From assembly GCF_001984175.1 (NCBI RefSeq), contig NZ_MTQP01000065.1:1-64000 (forward strand): a DNA stretch of 64,000 nucleotides, in the 5' to 3' direction. The first letter of the stretch is position 1; each line of letters opens with the position of its first letter. This document shows, one piece after another, positions 1 to 8,866 of this stretch. Under the pieces are notes generated by a model, which searched no databases, was not told the DNA's origin, and saw nothing but the letters and a program-made list of their open reading frames with translations. A program made the translations under genes and the position numbers. The stretch is from Saccharothrix sp. ALI-22-I. Its GTDB lineage: Bacteria; Actinomycetota; Actinomycetes; Mycobacteriales; Pseudonocardiaceae.

Positions 1-1720
1 GTTCGGGCTCGCCGCGGGCGTCGCGGTGCAGGCGCTGGTCGGCAGCGTGGTCGAGACCTGGTACACCGCGCGGCAGCAGGCCACCACCGCGGCTGCCAAG
101 GACTTCGACGCGGAGGTGCGCCGGGCCGAGGGCGCCCGGCGCCGCCAGGCGCTGCTGGAACCGATCGTCGCGCGATTGCGCGTCCCGGTGGACCTGTCAC
201 CGCCGACCGCGTCGCCGTCGGGATCGCGCCCGACAGAGCTGCCGCCGTGGTGGGTGACCGCGGTGCGGCGGGGCGTGCCCGTGCTCTCGGGCGCGGCGGT
301 GGTGACCGCGCTCGGGCCGATCGGCATCCCGCTGGGGACGCTGATCGCGTCGTGGGGCGTTGCCGCGGTGGCGGTGACCGTCGGTCCGCTCGCCGAGCGC
401 TACCGGCTGCGGCAGGAGCTGGCCGCGGACGTCGACCGCGCCGATCTGCTCGCCCGCGAGGTCGACGTCCGTGACGCGGCGCTGGAGGTGGCCCTCGCCG
501 AGGCGCTGCACGCGTTGCTGGACCGGCTCGACCGGATCTTCGAACAACGCCCTGTCGACCACGACCCGCCGTCCCGCCCCGCCCCCGTGCCCGACTCCGC
601 CGCGCCAGGGCGTAAGGAGTACCTGGTGAAGGGGGCGTTCGAGGGTGGCCACCACGTCGTCCGGCAGACGGCGGGCGCCGTGGACCAGGCGGCGACGGAC
701 CCGATGGGCAAGCTGGTGGCCCAACTCGACCCCATCATCCACGGGCTGAGCCGGCTCATCGCCGGCGTGGTCACCGCGGGGTACGTCGAACGCGCGTGGC
801 GCGAGCGCGAGGTCGCCACGAGCGCCGAGCGGTCCCGCTACGACCAGGCCCTGGACCAGGCCGAGCTGCACCTGCGCAAGTGGGAGGTGGCGCAGGAGCT
901 GCTGGCCCTGGCGCGGCGGCAGGCCGACGAGGCCGAGTGGCTGGTCGCCGAACAGCAGGCCCTGCTGCGCTCGGTCGCGCACCGGGCGGCCCGCATCGCC
1001 CGCGAACCGGTGCCGCCCGCGGACCCGGGCGCGCTCACCCCCCGCCCGCCCGGCGGGCGACCGCCGGGCCGGCCGAGCAGGCGCGCGTTCGCGGTGCGCG
1101 CCGGGGTGCCCGCCGTCGTCGCGGTCGCGGTCGCGGCCACCCTCGGGGTGCCGGAGGGCGTCTTCTGGGCGGTGGCGGCTTCGGCCGCCGTCGAGCCCGG
1201 TGGAGCGGTCGGCCAGTGGTGGAAGAGGAAGGCCGAACTCGCCGCCGCGGACGCGAAGCGGGAAGCCGAGCGCGGCCCGGGAGCCCGGCGCGCCGCCGCC
1301 GAGATCGAGGCCGTGCACCGGTTCGCCTCGGACCTGGTGCGCCGCGAACTGGACGCCCGCACCGAGCAGGTCCGCCGCGCCGCGCGGGTCCGCCGCCTGG
1401 TGGACCACCTGCGCCGCCCCCGGCAGTCGGTGTTCACCGGGTGGATCCGGCCGGACCGCCCCGAAGCCGTCCTGCGCGCCGTGGCCGAGGCCTTCCGGCG
1501 CCTGGCCACCGACCCCGGTCCGTGGGAGTCGCTGCCCGCCCGGCTGGCGGCGCTGCGCGAGATCGAGGTCCTGGCCCACCGCGTGCGGCGGTTCACCGAG
1601 CACGCCGAGGCCACCGGCCGGTCCGCGCCGCTGGCGCAAGCGCGGACCGACCTGGGGCGGGCGCTCGACGCCTACCACGACCTGCTGCGCGAATCCGGCC
1701 TGCCCGCCCAGTTCCCCTGA
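1..1720 (+). CDS. Coiled-coil membrane protein of unknown function (5' end outside window)
   Basis: The reading frame is open to the left edge, so the N-terminus lies outside the window. The first in-window GTG (position 26) sits inside a hydrophobic stretch and is probably internal. About 570 residues are visible. Hydrophobic segments occur near residues 85-125 (AVVTALGPIGIPLGTLIASW) and near 360-390, and charged Ala/Arg/Glu-rich helices that look like coiled coils lie between and after them. The layout repeats: helix bundle, hydrophobic pair, helix bundle. That suggests an internally duplicated membrane scaffold. I do not recognise a family. It lies upstream of an EccE-containing operon on the same strand, so a type VII secretion link is possible but rests only on position. 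A degraded minus-strand gene follows it. Confidence 0.6.
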   Translation, partial: FGLAAGVAVQALVGSVVETWYTARQQATTAAAKDFDAEVRRAEGARRRQALLEPIVARLRVPVDLSPPTASPSGSRPTELPPWWVTAVRRGVPVLSGAAVVTALGPIGIPLGTLIASWGVAAVAVTVGPLAERYRLRQELAADVDRADLLAREVDVRDAALEVALAEALHALLDRLDRIFEQRPVDHDPPSRPAPVPDSAAPGRKEYLVKGAFEGGHHVVRQTAGAVDQAATDPMGKLVAQLDPIIHGLSRLIAGVVTAGYVERAWREREVATSAERSRYDQALDQAELHLRKWEVAQELLALARRQADEAEWLVAEQQALLRSVAHRAARIAREPVPPADPGALTPRPPGGRPPGRPSRRAFAVRAGVPAVVAVAVAATLGVPEGVFWAVAASAAVEPGGAVGQWWKRKAELAAADAKREAERGPGARRAAAEIEAVHRFASDLVRRELDARTEQVRRAARVRRLVDHLRRPRQSVFTGWIRPDRPEAVLRAVAEAFRRLATDPGPWESLPARLAALREIEVLAHRVRRFTEHAEATGRSAPLAQARTDLGRALDAYHDLLRESGLPAQFP

Positions 1721-1734
1721 CCACCGCGCCGGGG

Positions 1735-2183
1735 CGCCACGCCGTCCGGCGACGTGGTGAACCGCGGCCCGCCACGCCTCGTCGGCGACCCGGGCATCCG
1801 CGGGAACGCCCGACCACAGGGCCGCGTCCACGCTCACCGCCAGCCGGGACAGCCCGTCCACCACCGGTCCGGTCCGACGGCCGCGGCTGCGTCCCTCACG
1901 GTCATCCCGGCTCCTATCGGCACGCCGTGGGCGCGCAAGCGGTCGCGTGCCTCCTCCCAGGCGCCCACGACCGCGGCGGGCCCGGTGGCGGCGCGCGCAA
2001 CGCCGTCGCCAGCGGTGTGCCCAGCACCCACAGCACGAGCAGCACCAGGATGGTGTCGGCGGCGCCGAGGTCGCCGACCGGCTCCACCAGCGCGCCCGAC
2101 GCGCCCAGCTCCGCGGACACCGCCACGCGCAGGTCTTCGTCGTCCTCGACCACCAGTACCCGCGAGCTCTGCCTCGCTGTCAT
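1735..2183 (-). pseudogene. Remnant: response-regulator N-terminus joined to a TgpA/transglutaminase-like C-terminus
   Basis: Reading leftward from the ATG at 2183, the first 45 codons are the start of a receiver domain (SRVLVVEDDEDLRVAVSAEL, ending near GDLGAAD). The frame then runs directly into a hydrophobic helix (TILVLLVLWVLGTPLATAL). A frameshift near 2010 leads to ATGPAAVVGAWEEARDRL, and a second near 1865 leads to DGLSRLAVSVDAALW. The last three pieces match, in order, the final membrane helix and C-terminal region of actinobacterial transglutaminase-core (TgpA-like) membrane proteins. The receiver piece closely resembles the broken regulator at 6962. This looks like a deletion fusion followed by decay. 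The end coordinate is approximate. Confidence 0.55.
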
Positions 2184-2266
2184 CAAAACCTCATGTGTCC
2201 GGGTCGATCGTATGGATCACCGGCGCGGGTCGCGCCGGGTTCGCCTACGACGAGAGGGAGTGGGTT

Positions 2267-3118
2267 TTGCTGTTCCACGTGCTCGGCCCGGTCGAGATCC
2301 GCACCCCGGACGGGGTCGTGCTCGACGCGCGGGCCCGCAAGCCGATCACCGTGCTGACCGCGTTGCTGTCGCAGGTCAACGCCTGGACACCGGTCGACCG
2401 GCTGATCGCCGCGACCTGGCCGGAACAGGCCACGCCGGCCTCTGCCGAGGCGAACCTCAAGACCTACATCTGGCAGCTGCGCCGGATCCTGCCCCCGCCC
2501 GCCACCGGGAAGCGGATCGAGAGCAGGCCGGGCGCGTACCGGCTCCGCGTCGAGCACGGCGACCTCGACACCGACCACGCCGAGCGGCTGGCCACCGAGG
2601 CCCGGCTGGCGCTGGCCGCCGGGGACGCCGAGGGGGCGCTGGCCGGGTTCACCCGGGCGCTGGACCTGTGGCGCGGCACGCCGTTCGAGCACGTCGCGGT
2701 GGACGCCGGGGTGCTGACCTGGCTGGGGGAGCTGCGCTCGGAGCTGCGCGAGGGGTTGGCCGACGCCTACGCCGCGCTCGGGCGGGTCGCCGAGGCGACG
2801 GCGGTGCTGCGCGGCCTCACCGATGACGACCCGCTGCGGGAGAGCGCGTGGGCGCGGTGGATGCGGGTGCTGAGCGAGGTCGGCCGGCACGGCGCCGCGC
2901 TGGCCGTGTACGCGAGGGCGAGCGCCGTGCTCATGGCCGAGTTGGGCGTCGAACCGGGTCCCGACTTGTCCGCCGCCCGCGCCGGGGCACTGCGCGGCCA
3001 GGCCGACGTGGCCGATGGCCCCTCGCGGGCGGAGCGGGGGACACGAGCGTGCACCGGCTGCACGCGGCTGTCCGCGCCGCGCGGCCGGGGCGAGGAGGTG
3101 CGCAGTGGACAGGGGTGA
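2267..3118 (+). CDS. SARP-family transcriptional regulator (wHTH + BTAD)
   Basis: The protein has 283 residues. It has an OmpR-type winged-helix DNA-binding domain at about 1-95 (starting LFHVLGPVEIRTPDG, with the recognition region SAEANLKTYIWQLRRIL) and a bacterial transcriptional activation domain at about 100-245 (WRGTPFEHVAVDAG; LTDDDPLRESAWARWMRVL). No NB-ARC or TPR extension is present, so it is a small SARP. I chose the TTG start because a good Shine-Dalgarno sequence (GAGAGGGAG, 2251-2259) precedes it and the domain begins immediately. The longer frame upstream is antisense to a pseudogene. Its 3' end overlaps the next gene by 14 bases, so it heads the EccE/AAA operon and probably controls it. 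Confidence 0.85.
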   Translation: MLFHVLGPVEIRTPDGVVLDARARKPITVLTALLSQVNAWTPVDRLIAATWPEQATPASAEANLKTYIWQLRRILPPPATGKRIESRPGAYRLRVEHGDLDTDHAERLATEARLALAAGDAEGALAGFTRALDLWRGTPFEHVAVDAGVLTWLGELRSELREGLADAYAALGRVAEATAVLRGLTDDDPLRESAWARWMRVLSEVGRHGAALAVYARASAVLMAELGVEPGPDLSAARAGALRGQADVADGPSRAERGTRACTGCTRLSAPRGRGEEVRSGQG

Positions 3119-4619
3119 CCACACGACCCCGGCACGGACCTCGCCGGCCGCGCCGGTCGTGAACCCGGCGGTGGTGAACCCGGCGGTGGTGAACCCGGCG
3201 GTGGTGTTCCCGGCGCCCGGTCCTGCGTCCTCGCTCCCGCCCTCCTCGTTCTCGTCCGCGGGCGCGCCTGCCGCCGTGCCGGGAGCCGCACCCGCCACCG
3301 CACCGCCCGCGGCGCCGTACGCCGCGCCGGCTGCGGTGCCGTACGCCGCGCCGGCCGCGGTGCCCGTTGCCGCGCCGTTCGGCGGACGGGCCACCGTGTC
3401 GGGCGTCGCGCCGATGACACGGCCCGCCGCGCTCGCCGCACCCGCTCACGGGGCCGCGGCCGCGCACGTCGCCGCACCCACCGCCCTGCCGACCGCTGTT
3501 TCGCCTTCTCCCTCGGTCGGTTCGGTGGCCTTCCACCCGGCGGCACGCCCACCGGCGCCCGCACCCGTTCCGCGGCGCCCCGAACGCCGTCGTCGGAACC
3601 GGTTCGCCCGGCGTCCGGACCTCGTCCGGATCGCCTGCTGGCAACTGGCCGTCGTGGCCGTCGCGCGAGCCCTCGGCGAACCGTGGCCCACCCTGCTGGC
3701 CACCACCCTGGCGGCTCTCGCCGTGCTGGCGCTGACCGCCATCCGCGTCCGCGGCCGCCTGCTGGGCGAGATCGCGGTTCGGGCGTGCTGCTTTCCCCTG
3801 CGCGCCCGGCGCCGGGACCTCCCCGCCGAGAGCCGGTCCGAGGCGCTGATCGCCCTGCTGCTGCCCGGCTCGACCGTCCGCACGGTCCAGACCGGTCCCG
3901 GTCCGGTGCTGGTGATCAGCCATCCCGGAGGTCTGACGGCGGTGGTCCGCCCCCGCGCCGACCACCCCGTCGCGCCGCTGCCGACCCCCGCCGCCCTGCT
4001 GCCCGCGGCCAAGGAGCAGCGGCACTCCTTCGGCGTGCAGGCAGTGCTCCACGTCGGTGTCCGGCGCGACGCCCCACCCCGCGTGTGGTTCGCGGTGCAC
4101 GTCGACCGCACGGTGGAGGCCCCGGACGACGACGAGCTGACCGTGGCCCTGCGCAACGGCCTGCGCCGGGTGCGCCGGGTGCTCGCCCGCGCGGGCGTGC
4201 CCGCCGACGGCCTGCCGGAGGAGGCGGCGCTCGCCGCCGTGGCGGCGCTCGGCCACGTCACCGGCGGCCGGCACGAGATCCGTGCGGACTGGCGCTACTG
4301 GCGCACCGGACCGGTGTCGCAGGCGTGCTACCGGCTCGACGGCTGGGACCGGGTGCACGAGGGGATCCGGTGGCGACTGGCCCACGACCTGCTCACCCGC
4401 ACCGCGGGGGTCGCGGCCACCGTCACCTTCGGCGCCCGCACCGGAGCCGCGACCGGCGCCGTGCTGCGGCTCGCGGCCACCACCGAAGCGGCGGTCGAGC
4501 GCGCCGCCGCCGTGGTCGGGGACCTGTGCGGGCACTTCGACGTCCACCTCGTCCGCCTCGACGGCGCACACGTGTCCGGTGTCGCCGCTTCACTCCCGAT
4601 CGGAGGATTCCTGCCATGA
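3105..4619 (+). CDS. eccE: Type VII secretion protein EccE-like
   Basis: EccE is a membrane component at the periphery of the ESX/type VII secretion core. This 504-residue protein has a long Pro/Ala-rich N-terminal segment (about 1-165), then two adjacent membrane helices ([18 protein letters not shown] and [17 protein letters not shown]), then RVRGRLLGE and a cytoplasmic domain containing [17 protein letters not shown]. The last two are typical EccE features. The GTG start has an upstream GAGGAGG six bases away and overlaps the SARP gene. Its stop overlaps the next start (ATGA). No eccB, eccC, eccD, mycosin or WXG100 gene is visible in the window, so the partner apparatus must lie elsewhere, or this copy serves a reduced system. 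Confidence 0.7.
   Translation: MDRGDHTTPARTSPAAPVVNPAVVNPAVVNPAVVFPAPGPASSLPPSSFSSAGAPAAVPGAAPATAPPAAPYAAPAAVPYAAPAAVPVAAPFGGRATVSGVAPMTRPAALAAPAHGAAAAHVAAPTALPTAVSPSPSVGSVAFHPAARPPAPAPVPRRPERRRRNRFARRPDLVRIACWQLAVVAVARALGEPWPTLLATTLAALAVLALTAIRVRGRLLGEIAVRACCFPLRARRRDLPAESRSEALIALLLPGSTVRTVQTGPGPVLVISHPGGLTAVVRPRADHPVAPLPTPAALLPAAKEQRHSFGVQAVLHVGVRRDAPPRVWFAVHVDRTVEAPDDDELTVALRNGLRRVRRVLARAGVPADGLPEEAALAAVAALGHVTGGRHEIRADWRYWRTGPVSQACYRLDGWDRVHEGIRWRLAHDLLTRTAGVAATVTFGARTGAATGAVLRLAATTEAAVERAAAVVGDLCGHFDVHLVRLDGAHVSGVAASLPIGGFLP
3156..3215 (+). repeat. Four 15-base tandem units inside eccE
   Basis: The unit GTGGTGAACCCGGCG occurs four times in a row. The first has one change and the last is degenerate. 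It encodes VVNPA repeated in the disordered N-terminal part of the EccE-like protein. A second, looser Ala/Pro/Val repeat ([15 protein letters not shown]) follows at about 3318-3380. Such in-frame repeats are prone to slippage length variation. Confidence 0.9.
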
Positions 4620-5311
4620 CCGCGACCGCCACCGCCGACCTCGAGCCGCCGGTGACCGTCCTGCCGCTGAGCCGGAGGGCCACCGGCCCCGCCGCCGCCA
4701 GGGTGGAGGCGCTGCTGGCCACCGCCACCCAGGAGGTGCTGGTGCTGAGCAGCGCGACGACGGCCGCCCAGAACCCGGTCGGCATCCGCCGGATCGACCG
4801 CCACAACCTGCGCCGGGGCGTGCGCTACCGGCTGCTGGTGCCCGACGCCGCCCGCACGGTCCCCCTGGCGGCCGGCAGGCTCGGTGTCTTCGCCGCGTCC
4901 GGCGCGGACATCCGCACCGTGCCCCACGTGCCCGCCGACGCGTTCGTCGTCGACGGTTCGCTGGCCGTGCTGCCGACCGACGAGACGCGGGCCGGGGTGG
5001 CGGTGTTCCAGCTGCCCGGCGTGGTCGCCACGACGGTCGAGCTGTTCGAGCGCATGTGGCCGGGCGCGGTGCCGCTGACCGCCTCCGAGCTACCGGGGAC
5101 CGCCGATCCCATCGCCAGGGAACGCGAGCTGCTGACGCTGCTGTCGACCGGCTGCACGGACGAGGCGGCCGCGGCCCGCCTCGGCATCTCGGTCCGCACC
5201 GTGCGGCGCATCGTCGCCGACGTCATGAACCGCCTCGGCGCCCGCAGCCGGTTCCAAGCCGGCGCCAAGGCCGCCGACCGCGGCTGGCTGCTGCCCGGGG
5301 CGGACCGGTGA
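4616..5311 (+). CDS. LuxR-type HTH regulator with TrmB/PLD-like sensor domain
   Basis: The protein has 231 residues. The C-terminal part (about 160-230) is a LuxR/GerE helix-turn-helix: [20 protein letters not shown], then [20 protein letters not shown]. The N-terminal part (about 15-155) resembles the phospholipase-D-like effector domain of TrmB-type regulators ([38 protein letters not shown]). No receiver domain is present. It is translationally coupled on both sides (ATGA with eccE, GTGA with the next gene), so it belongs to the SARP-EccE-AAA operon and probably regulates it or a related secretion locus. The ligand is unknown. Confidence 0.8.
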   Translation: MTATATADLEPPVTVLPLSRRATGPAAARVEALLATATQEVLVLSSATTAAQNPVGIRRIDRHNLRRGVRYRLLVPDAARTVPLAAGRLGVFAASGADIRTVPHVPADAFVVDGSLAVLPTDETRAGVAVFQLPGVVATTVELFERMWPGAVPLTASELPGTADPIARERELLTLLSTGCTDEAAAARLGISVRTVRRIVADVMNRLGARSRFQAGAKAADRGWLLPGADR

Positions 5312-6939
5312 CCACGCCCAGGGCGCTGCTGGTGGCCGCCGACCGCCACGGCGCGTACCCGACCCTCGGCGAGGCGCTGCGCGACGCGCCCGACGGCGCG
5401 GTGATCACCGTCGCCGCGGGCGTCTACGCCGAGACGTTCGAGCTGATCGGCCGGGAGTTGACGCTCCAAGCGGCGGAGGGCGCCGACGTCGTCCTCGACG
5501 GCGCCGGCGGGGACTGGCCCGTGCTGCGCGTGCGCGGCGGTTCGCTGACCCTGCACGGCATCCGGGTCACCGGTGGCGCGGGCATCCAGGTGGAGGACGC
5601 GGAGTTCACCGCCGAGCGATGCGCCGTGTCCGACGCCGCGGGCACGGCGATCGGCGTGCGCGGCAGCCGCCGGTTCCTGCTCAACCGCTGCAAGGTGTCC
5701 GGCGCGCACCAGGGCATCGTCGTGGAGAACTCGTCGGGGCGGATCGAGACGACCACCGTGGAGGGCGTCTCCGGCGACGGGATCGTCATCGCCCGCGGCG
5801 CGGACCCCGAGATCACCAACTCGACCGTCAGCGACTGCGGTCACCGCGGCGTCTACGTCTACCAGTACGGCAAGCCGGTCATCGAGGGCTGCGAGTTGAC
5901 CCGGCTCGGCGGCGACGGGGTCGCGGTCGCGGACCGCGGCAGCCCGGTCATCCGCCGCACGACGGTGTGCGACACCCGCGGTCACGGCATCGTCTTCGGC
6001 GCGGGCTGCGCCGGCTTGGTCGAGGACTGCCGGTTGGACAACACCGCCGAACCGGCCGTCCTGGTGGCCGCGGGCGCGACGCCGACGGTGGTGGAGGCCA
6101 TCGGTCCGGCGAAGGCGGCCGAGCGCGGCCTGGAGGCGCTGCTTGCCGACCTCGACGCCATGGTGGGCCTGCCCGCGGTCAAGGCCGAGGTCCGCGCCGT
6201 GGTGGACGAGATCCAGGTCGACGAGTGGCGGCGCGGCGCCGGGCTCGCCGTGGGCACGGTGAGCCACCACCTGATCTTCGCCGGCGCGCCCGGCACCGGC
6301 AAGACCACGGTCGCCCGCACGTACGGCCACCTGCTCAAGGAGCTGGGCGTGCTGTCGCGCGGCCAGTTCCGGGAGGTGTCCCGGCGGGACCTCGTCGGCC
6401 AGTACATCGGCCACACCGCGGAGAAGACCTCGGTGGTGTTCGAGGAGGCCAAGGGCGGTGTGCTGTTCATCGACGAGGCGTACACGCTCTCCCGCCGGGC
6501 GGGCAGCGGCGACTTCGGCCAGGAGGCCATCGACACCCTGGTCAAGCTGATGGAGGACCACCGCGACGAGGTGGCGGTGATCGTGGCCGGGTACACCGAC
6601 GAGATGGGCGACTTCCTCGACGCCAACCCCGGCCTGGCGTCGCGGTTCGCCAAGACCATCGAGTTCGAGGACTACACGCCGGACGAGTTGCTGCGCATCA
6701 TCCTGCGCATGGTCGGCGCGGGCGACTACCGCCTCGATGACGACGCGCAGCCGTTGCTGCTGGCCCACTTCGCCCGCATCGCCGCCGGACCCAACTTCGG
6801 CAACGCCCGCGACGCCCGCCGCGTGTTCGAGGGCGTGCGCAAGGCCCAGGCGCAGCGGTTGCGGCTGCTGGGGCGCAAGCCGGACGTGGACGAGCTGCGC
6901 GCGTTGACGACCTCGGACGTTCTGGACGTGGTCGGCTGA
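5308..6939 (+). CDS. Right-handed beta-helix / AAA+ ATPase fusion (EccA/CbxX-CfxQ type)
   Basis: The protein has 543 residues. Residues about 5-265 form a parallel beta-helix (NosD/pectate-lyase-like) with repeating turns such as [18 protein letters not shown] and [20 protein letters not shown]. Residues about 270-543 form a CbxX/CfxQ-type AAA+ domain with Walker A GAPGTGKT, Walker [11 protein letters not shown], and a sensor-2 region around [14 protein letters not shown]. EccA proteins of ESX systems carry this AAA+ type behind a TPR domain; here a beta-helix replaces the TPRs. The GTG start overlaps the LuxR-gene stop. In this operon it most plausibly remodels or delivers secretion substrates in the cytosol. 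There is no signal peptide, so the beta-helix probably acts as a binding surface rather than a secreted enzyme. Confidence 0.85.
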   Translation: MTTPRALLVAADRHGAYPTLGEALRDAPDGAVITVAAGVYAETFELIGRELTLQAAEGADVVLDGAGGDWPVLRVRGGSLTLHGIRVTGGAGIQVEDAEFTAERCAVSDAAGTAIGVRGSRRFLLNRCKVSGAHQGIVVENSSGRIETTTVEGVSGDGIVIARGADPEITNSTVSDCGHRGVYVYQYGKPVIEGCELTRLGGDGVAVADRGSPVIRRTTVCDTRGHGIVFGAGCAGLVEDCRLDNTAEPAVLVAAGATPTVVEAIGPAKAAERGLEALLADLDAMVGLPAVKAEVRAVVDEIQVDEWRRGAGLAVGTVSHHLIFAGAPGTGKTTVARTYGHLLKELGVLSRGQFREVSRRDLVGQYIGHTAEKTSVVFEEAKGGVLFIDEAYTLSRRAGSGDFGQEAIDTLVKLMEDHRDEVAVIVAGYTDEMGDFLDANPGLASRFAKTIEFEDYTPDELLRIILRMVGAGDYRLDDDAQPLLLAHFARIAAGPNFGNARDARRVFEGVRKAQAQRLRLLGRKPDVDELRALTTSDVLDVVG

Positions 6940-6961
6940 CCGCGGCGCTACCCGTGGAGTA

Positions 6962-7617
6962 GTGCGCGTACTGGTGGTGGAAAACGACCCGGACCTCCGG
7001 TTGGCGGTCGGCGCTGCGCGGCGCCGGGCTCGCCGTCGACGACGTGGGCGATCTGCCGGCCGCCGACGAGGCGCTGTTCGTCAACTCCTACGACTGCGCC
7101 GTGTTCGACCGGATGCTGCCCTCGGGCGACGCCCTCGACTACGTCCGCGCCCGGCGTGCCCGGGGCTCGACCGTGCCGGTGCTGTTCCTGACCGCGCGCG
7201 ACGCGGTGTCCGATCGGGTCGCCGGGCTGGAGCACGGCGACGACTACCTGGTCAAGCCGTTCGCGGTCGAGGTGCTGATCGCCCGGGTGCGCAGCCTGTG
7301 CCGGCGCACGCGGGTCCACCGCCGCCCGGGTCAGGTGGTGCGGCGACCTCCAGGTCGACAGCGGGCGCCGGGAGGTCCGCCGCGCCGGCGTGCTGCTGAC
7401 GTCGACCAGGCGGGAGTTCGACGTGCTCGAACACCTCGTCGACAACCAGGGGAGCCCGGTCACAAGGGAGGAGTTGATCAGGCACGCGTGGGACGAGATG
7501 GCCAACCCGGCGTCGAACGTGCTCGACGTGCTGATCGGCCAACTGCGCCGCAAGCTGGGGCCACCGGAGCTGATCGGCACCGTGCGCACCGTGGGTTACC
7601 GCATCGACCCCGTGTGA
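6962..7617 (+). pseudogene. OmpR-family response regulator with two frameshifts
   Basis: Three overlapping frames together give a complete OmpR/PhoB regulator. The first is RVLVVENDPDLRLAV (from GTG 6962). The second is ALRGAGLAVDDVGDL to LIARVRSLCRR, with the phospho-acceptor in CAVFDRMLPSG and the conserved Lys in DYLVKPFAVE. The third is GDLQVDSGRREVRRAG to GTVRTVGYRIDPV, the winged helix. The frame slips near 7008 and again near 7340, each time by one extra base (or two missing). Both breaks are in conserved parts, so the gene is either dead or carries two sequencing errors. No sensor kinase gene is adjacent. It is a close relative of the truncated receiver at 2183. Confidence 0.75.
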
Positions 7618-7656
7618 CCGGCGCCGCGCCGCCGACAACATGATCGGCGACCGCGG

Positions 7657-8154
7657 CTAGTACAGCCGCAGGCCCTCCGAGGCGCGGGCGGTGTCCCTCG
7701 TCGGGTCGTCCGTCCTCGGCTCGAAGCGGAGGACGGCGCCGGAGGGGTCGACCTGCTCGATCGTCACGGTGATGCCGTTGGCCAGGGCCAGGTGACCCGT
7801 TCCCATCAGGGTCGCCCGCACGGCGTTCATCCGGGTGCGGATCACGGTGAAGTCGACCTTGTTCGGGGCGCTGTGGGTCACGGTGAACTGGGCGCAGCCG
7901 AACCTGTCGTCCAGCGGGACGAGCACGGTGCCGGACACCTGGAGCCGGCAGTCCGCGTTCACGCACGCGGCCGGGTCGGCATCGGCCGGCGCCGGGGGAG
8001 GGGACGTCGAGGTGGTCGTGACGGGTGTCGTCGTGGTGGTCGTCGCGGAGGCGGCGGTGCCCTGAGCCGAGGCGGTGCCGGCGGTGCTCGTCGTGCAGCC
8101 CTGCGCCAGGAGCGCCGCGGCCAGCAGGGTCAGGGCCGGCCAAGTCTTCTGCAT
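7657..8154 (-). CDS. Secreted lipoprotein, unknown function
   Basis: The protein has 165 residues. It has a type II signal peptide with the lipobox LLAQGC (Cys20), then a Ser/Thr-rich linker (about 22-55, TTTTTTPVTTTSTSPPPAP), then a globular domain of about 100 residues with four Cys near its start (ACVNADC, FGCAQF). The domain begins as SGTVLVPLDDRFGCAQFTVT and is rich in beta strands; I do not recognise it. The longer frame upstream is continuous with an integrase fragment, but the signal peptide fixes the start at 8154. A strong hairpin lies 22 bases upstream of the start codon. Confidence 0.75.
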   Translation of the reverse strand: MQKTWPALTLLAAALLAQGCTTSTAGTASAQGTAASATTTTTTPVTTTSTSPPPAPADADPAACVNADCRLQVSGTVLVPLDDRFGCAQFTVTHSAPNKVDFTVIRTRMNAVRATLMGTGHLALANGITVTIEQVDPSGAVLRFEPRTDDPTRDTARASEGLRLY

Positions 8155-8175
8155 GGTCCTTTGGTACCGGTGCGC

Positions 8176-8231
8176 ACGTCCTGGTGGCGGGGCCGTGGCC
8201 GGTAACGGCCACGGCCCACCCACCAGGACGT
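8176..8231. repeat. Long near-perfect inverted repeat (26-bp arms, 4-base loop)
   Basis: The left arm is 8176-8201, the loop GTAA is 8202-8205, and the right arm is 8206-8231, with two mismatched pairs near the middle. The arms begin and end ACGTCCTGG / CCAGGACGT. It lies immediately upstream of the lipoprotein start on the minus strand, where the leader transcript would fold strongly. There is no T-run on either side. It could be a leader hairpin, a protein-binding palindrome, or a scar of the rearranged integrase region next to it. Confidence 0.8.
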
Positions 8232-8404
8232 GACCGGTTGGTGCCACGGCGGTCCACGCGGTCGCCGGGCGTGGCCACGCTGCTCCCGCACAGCGAAGAC
8301 GTCGAGGGGAGAGCACACCGGGCCGGTGTTGCCCGGTAGCCGCCGTCCACGATGGCCGTCGGTGCCGGTACCCGGCCTGGTCGGCGTAGAAGGTGCCCAG
8401 GACG

Positions 8405-8772
8405 TCACGGGAGTTCTTGAAGTAGTTGTTGTCCACCTTGGCTTTCGCGCCGGCCCGGGAGTTGATGCCGGACTCGTTGAGGCTCGCGTAAGTGGTTGTT
8501 GTACATGTGGCCCACGCCGCCGCGCACTCGTTGTCGTGTCGCTCCAGGTGCTTGCGGAGCATGGTGATGAGGAACGGTGGCAGGGTGATCGTGCGAGCCG
8601 ATGGGGCGGTCTTGGGCGTGCCGAGCCATCGCGTACAGACGCTTTTGCGCAGAACGCCGACGTGTGGGTCGACGGTCAGCGTGCCGCGGTCGAGGTCGAC
8701 GTTGTCGTGGCGTAGTCCGGTGAGTTCGCCCCAGCGGCATCCTGTCCAGGCGGCGGTGATGATCAGACACAA
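8405..8772 (-). pseudogene. Tyrosine recombinase (integrase) catalytic-domain fragment
   Basis: Reading leftward from 8772, the frame encodes [20 protein letters not shown] (box I with the catalytic Arg), then [14 protein letters not shown] and [16 protein letters not shown]. These are characteristic of the catalytic domain of actinomycete phage-type integrases. The N-terminal half is missing. After about 8540 the frame continues without recognisable integrase sequence and lacks the HxxR and Tyr motifs. The frame stays open into the lipoprotein gene, which is accidental. It is a non-functional relic of an integrated element. Confidence 0.7.
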
Positions 8773-8866
8773 GAAGCCGGAGAACGTCCGCCGCTACTTC
8801 AAACCGTCGCTGGAGGCGATTGCCGAGCTCACGAGGCTGCTCGCGCCCGGCAGCAGCGGCCGCTGA
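8760..8866 (+). pseudogene. Integrase C-terminal fragment, opposite orientation
   Basis: The short frame [20 protein letters not shown], continuing to LLAPG and a stop at 8866, matches the tail of actinomycete tyrosine recombinases, where the [13 protein letters not shown] segment precedes the C-terminus. It runs on the plus strand and abuts the minus-strand integrase fragment at about 8760-8772. The two pieces cannot come from one unrearranged gene. The tail also overlaps the 3' end of the MFS gene by about 38 bases. Confidence 0.6.

Noticed and set aside
197-1864. 555-codon minus-strand frame opposite the first gene
   Set aside because: Only its first 50 codons (the TgpA-like remnant) carry homology; the rest is antisense to the coiled-coil membrane protein.
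6962-7617. Programmed frameshifting in the response regulator
   Set aside because: Neither slip site is a slippery heptamer followed by a pseudoknot, and two uncompensated shifts are needed.
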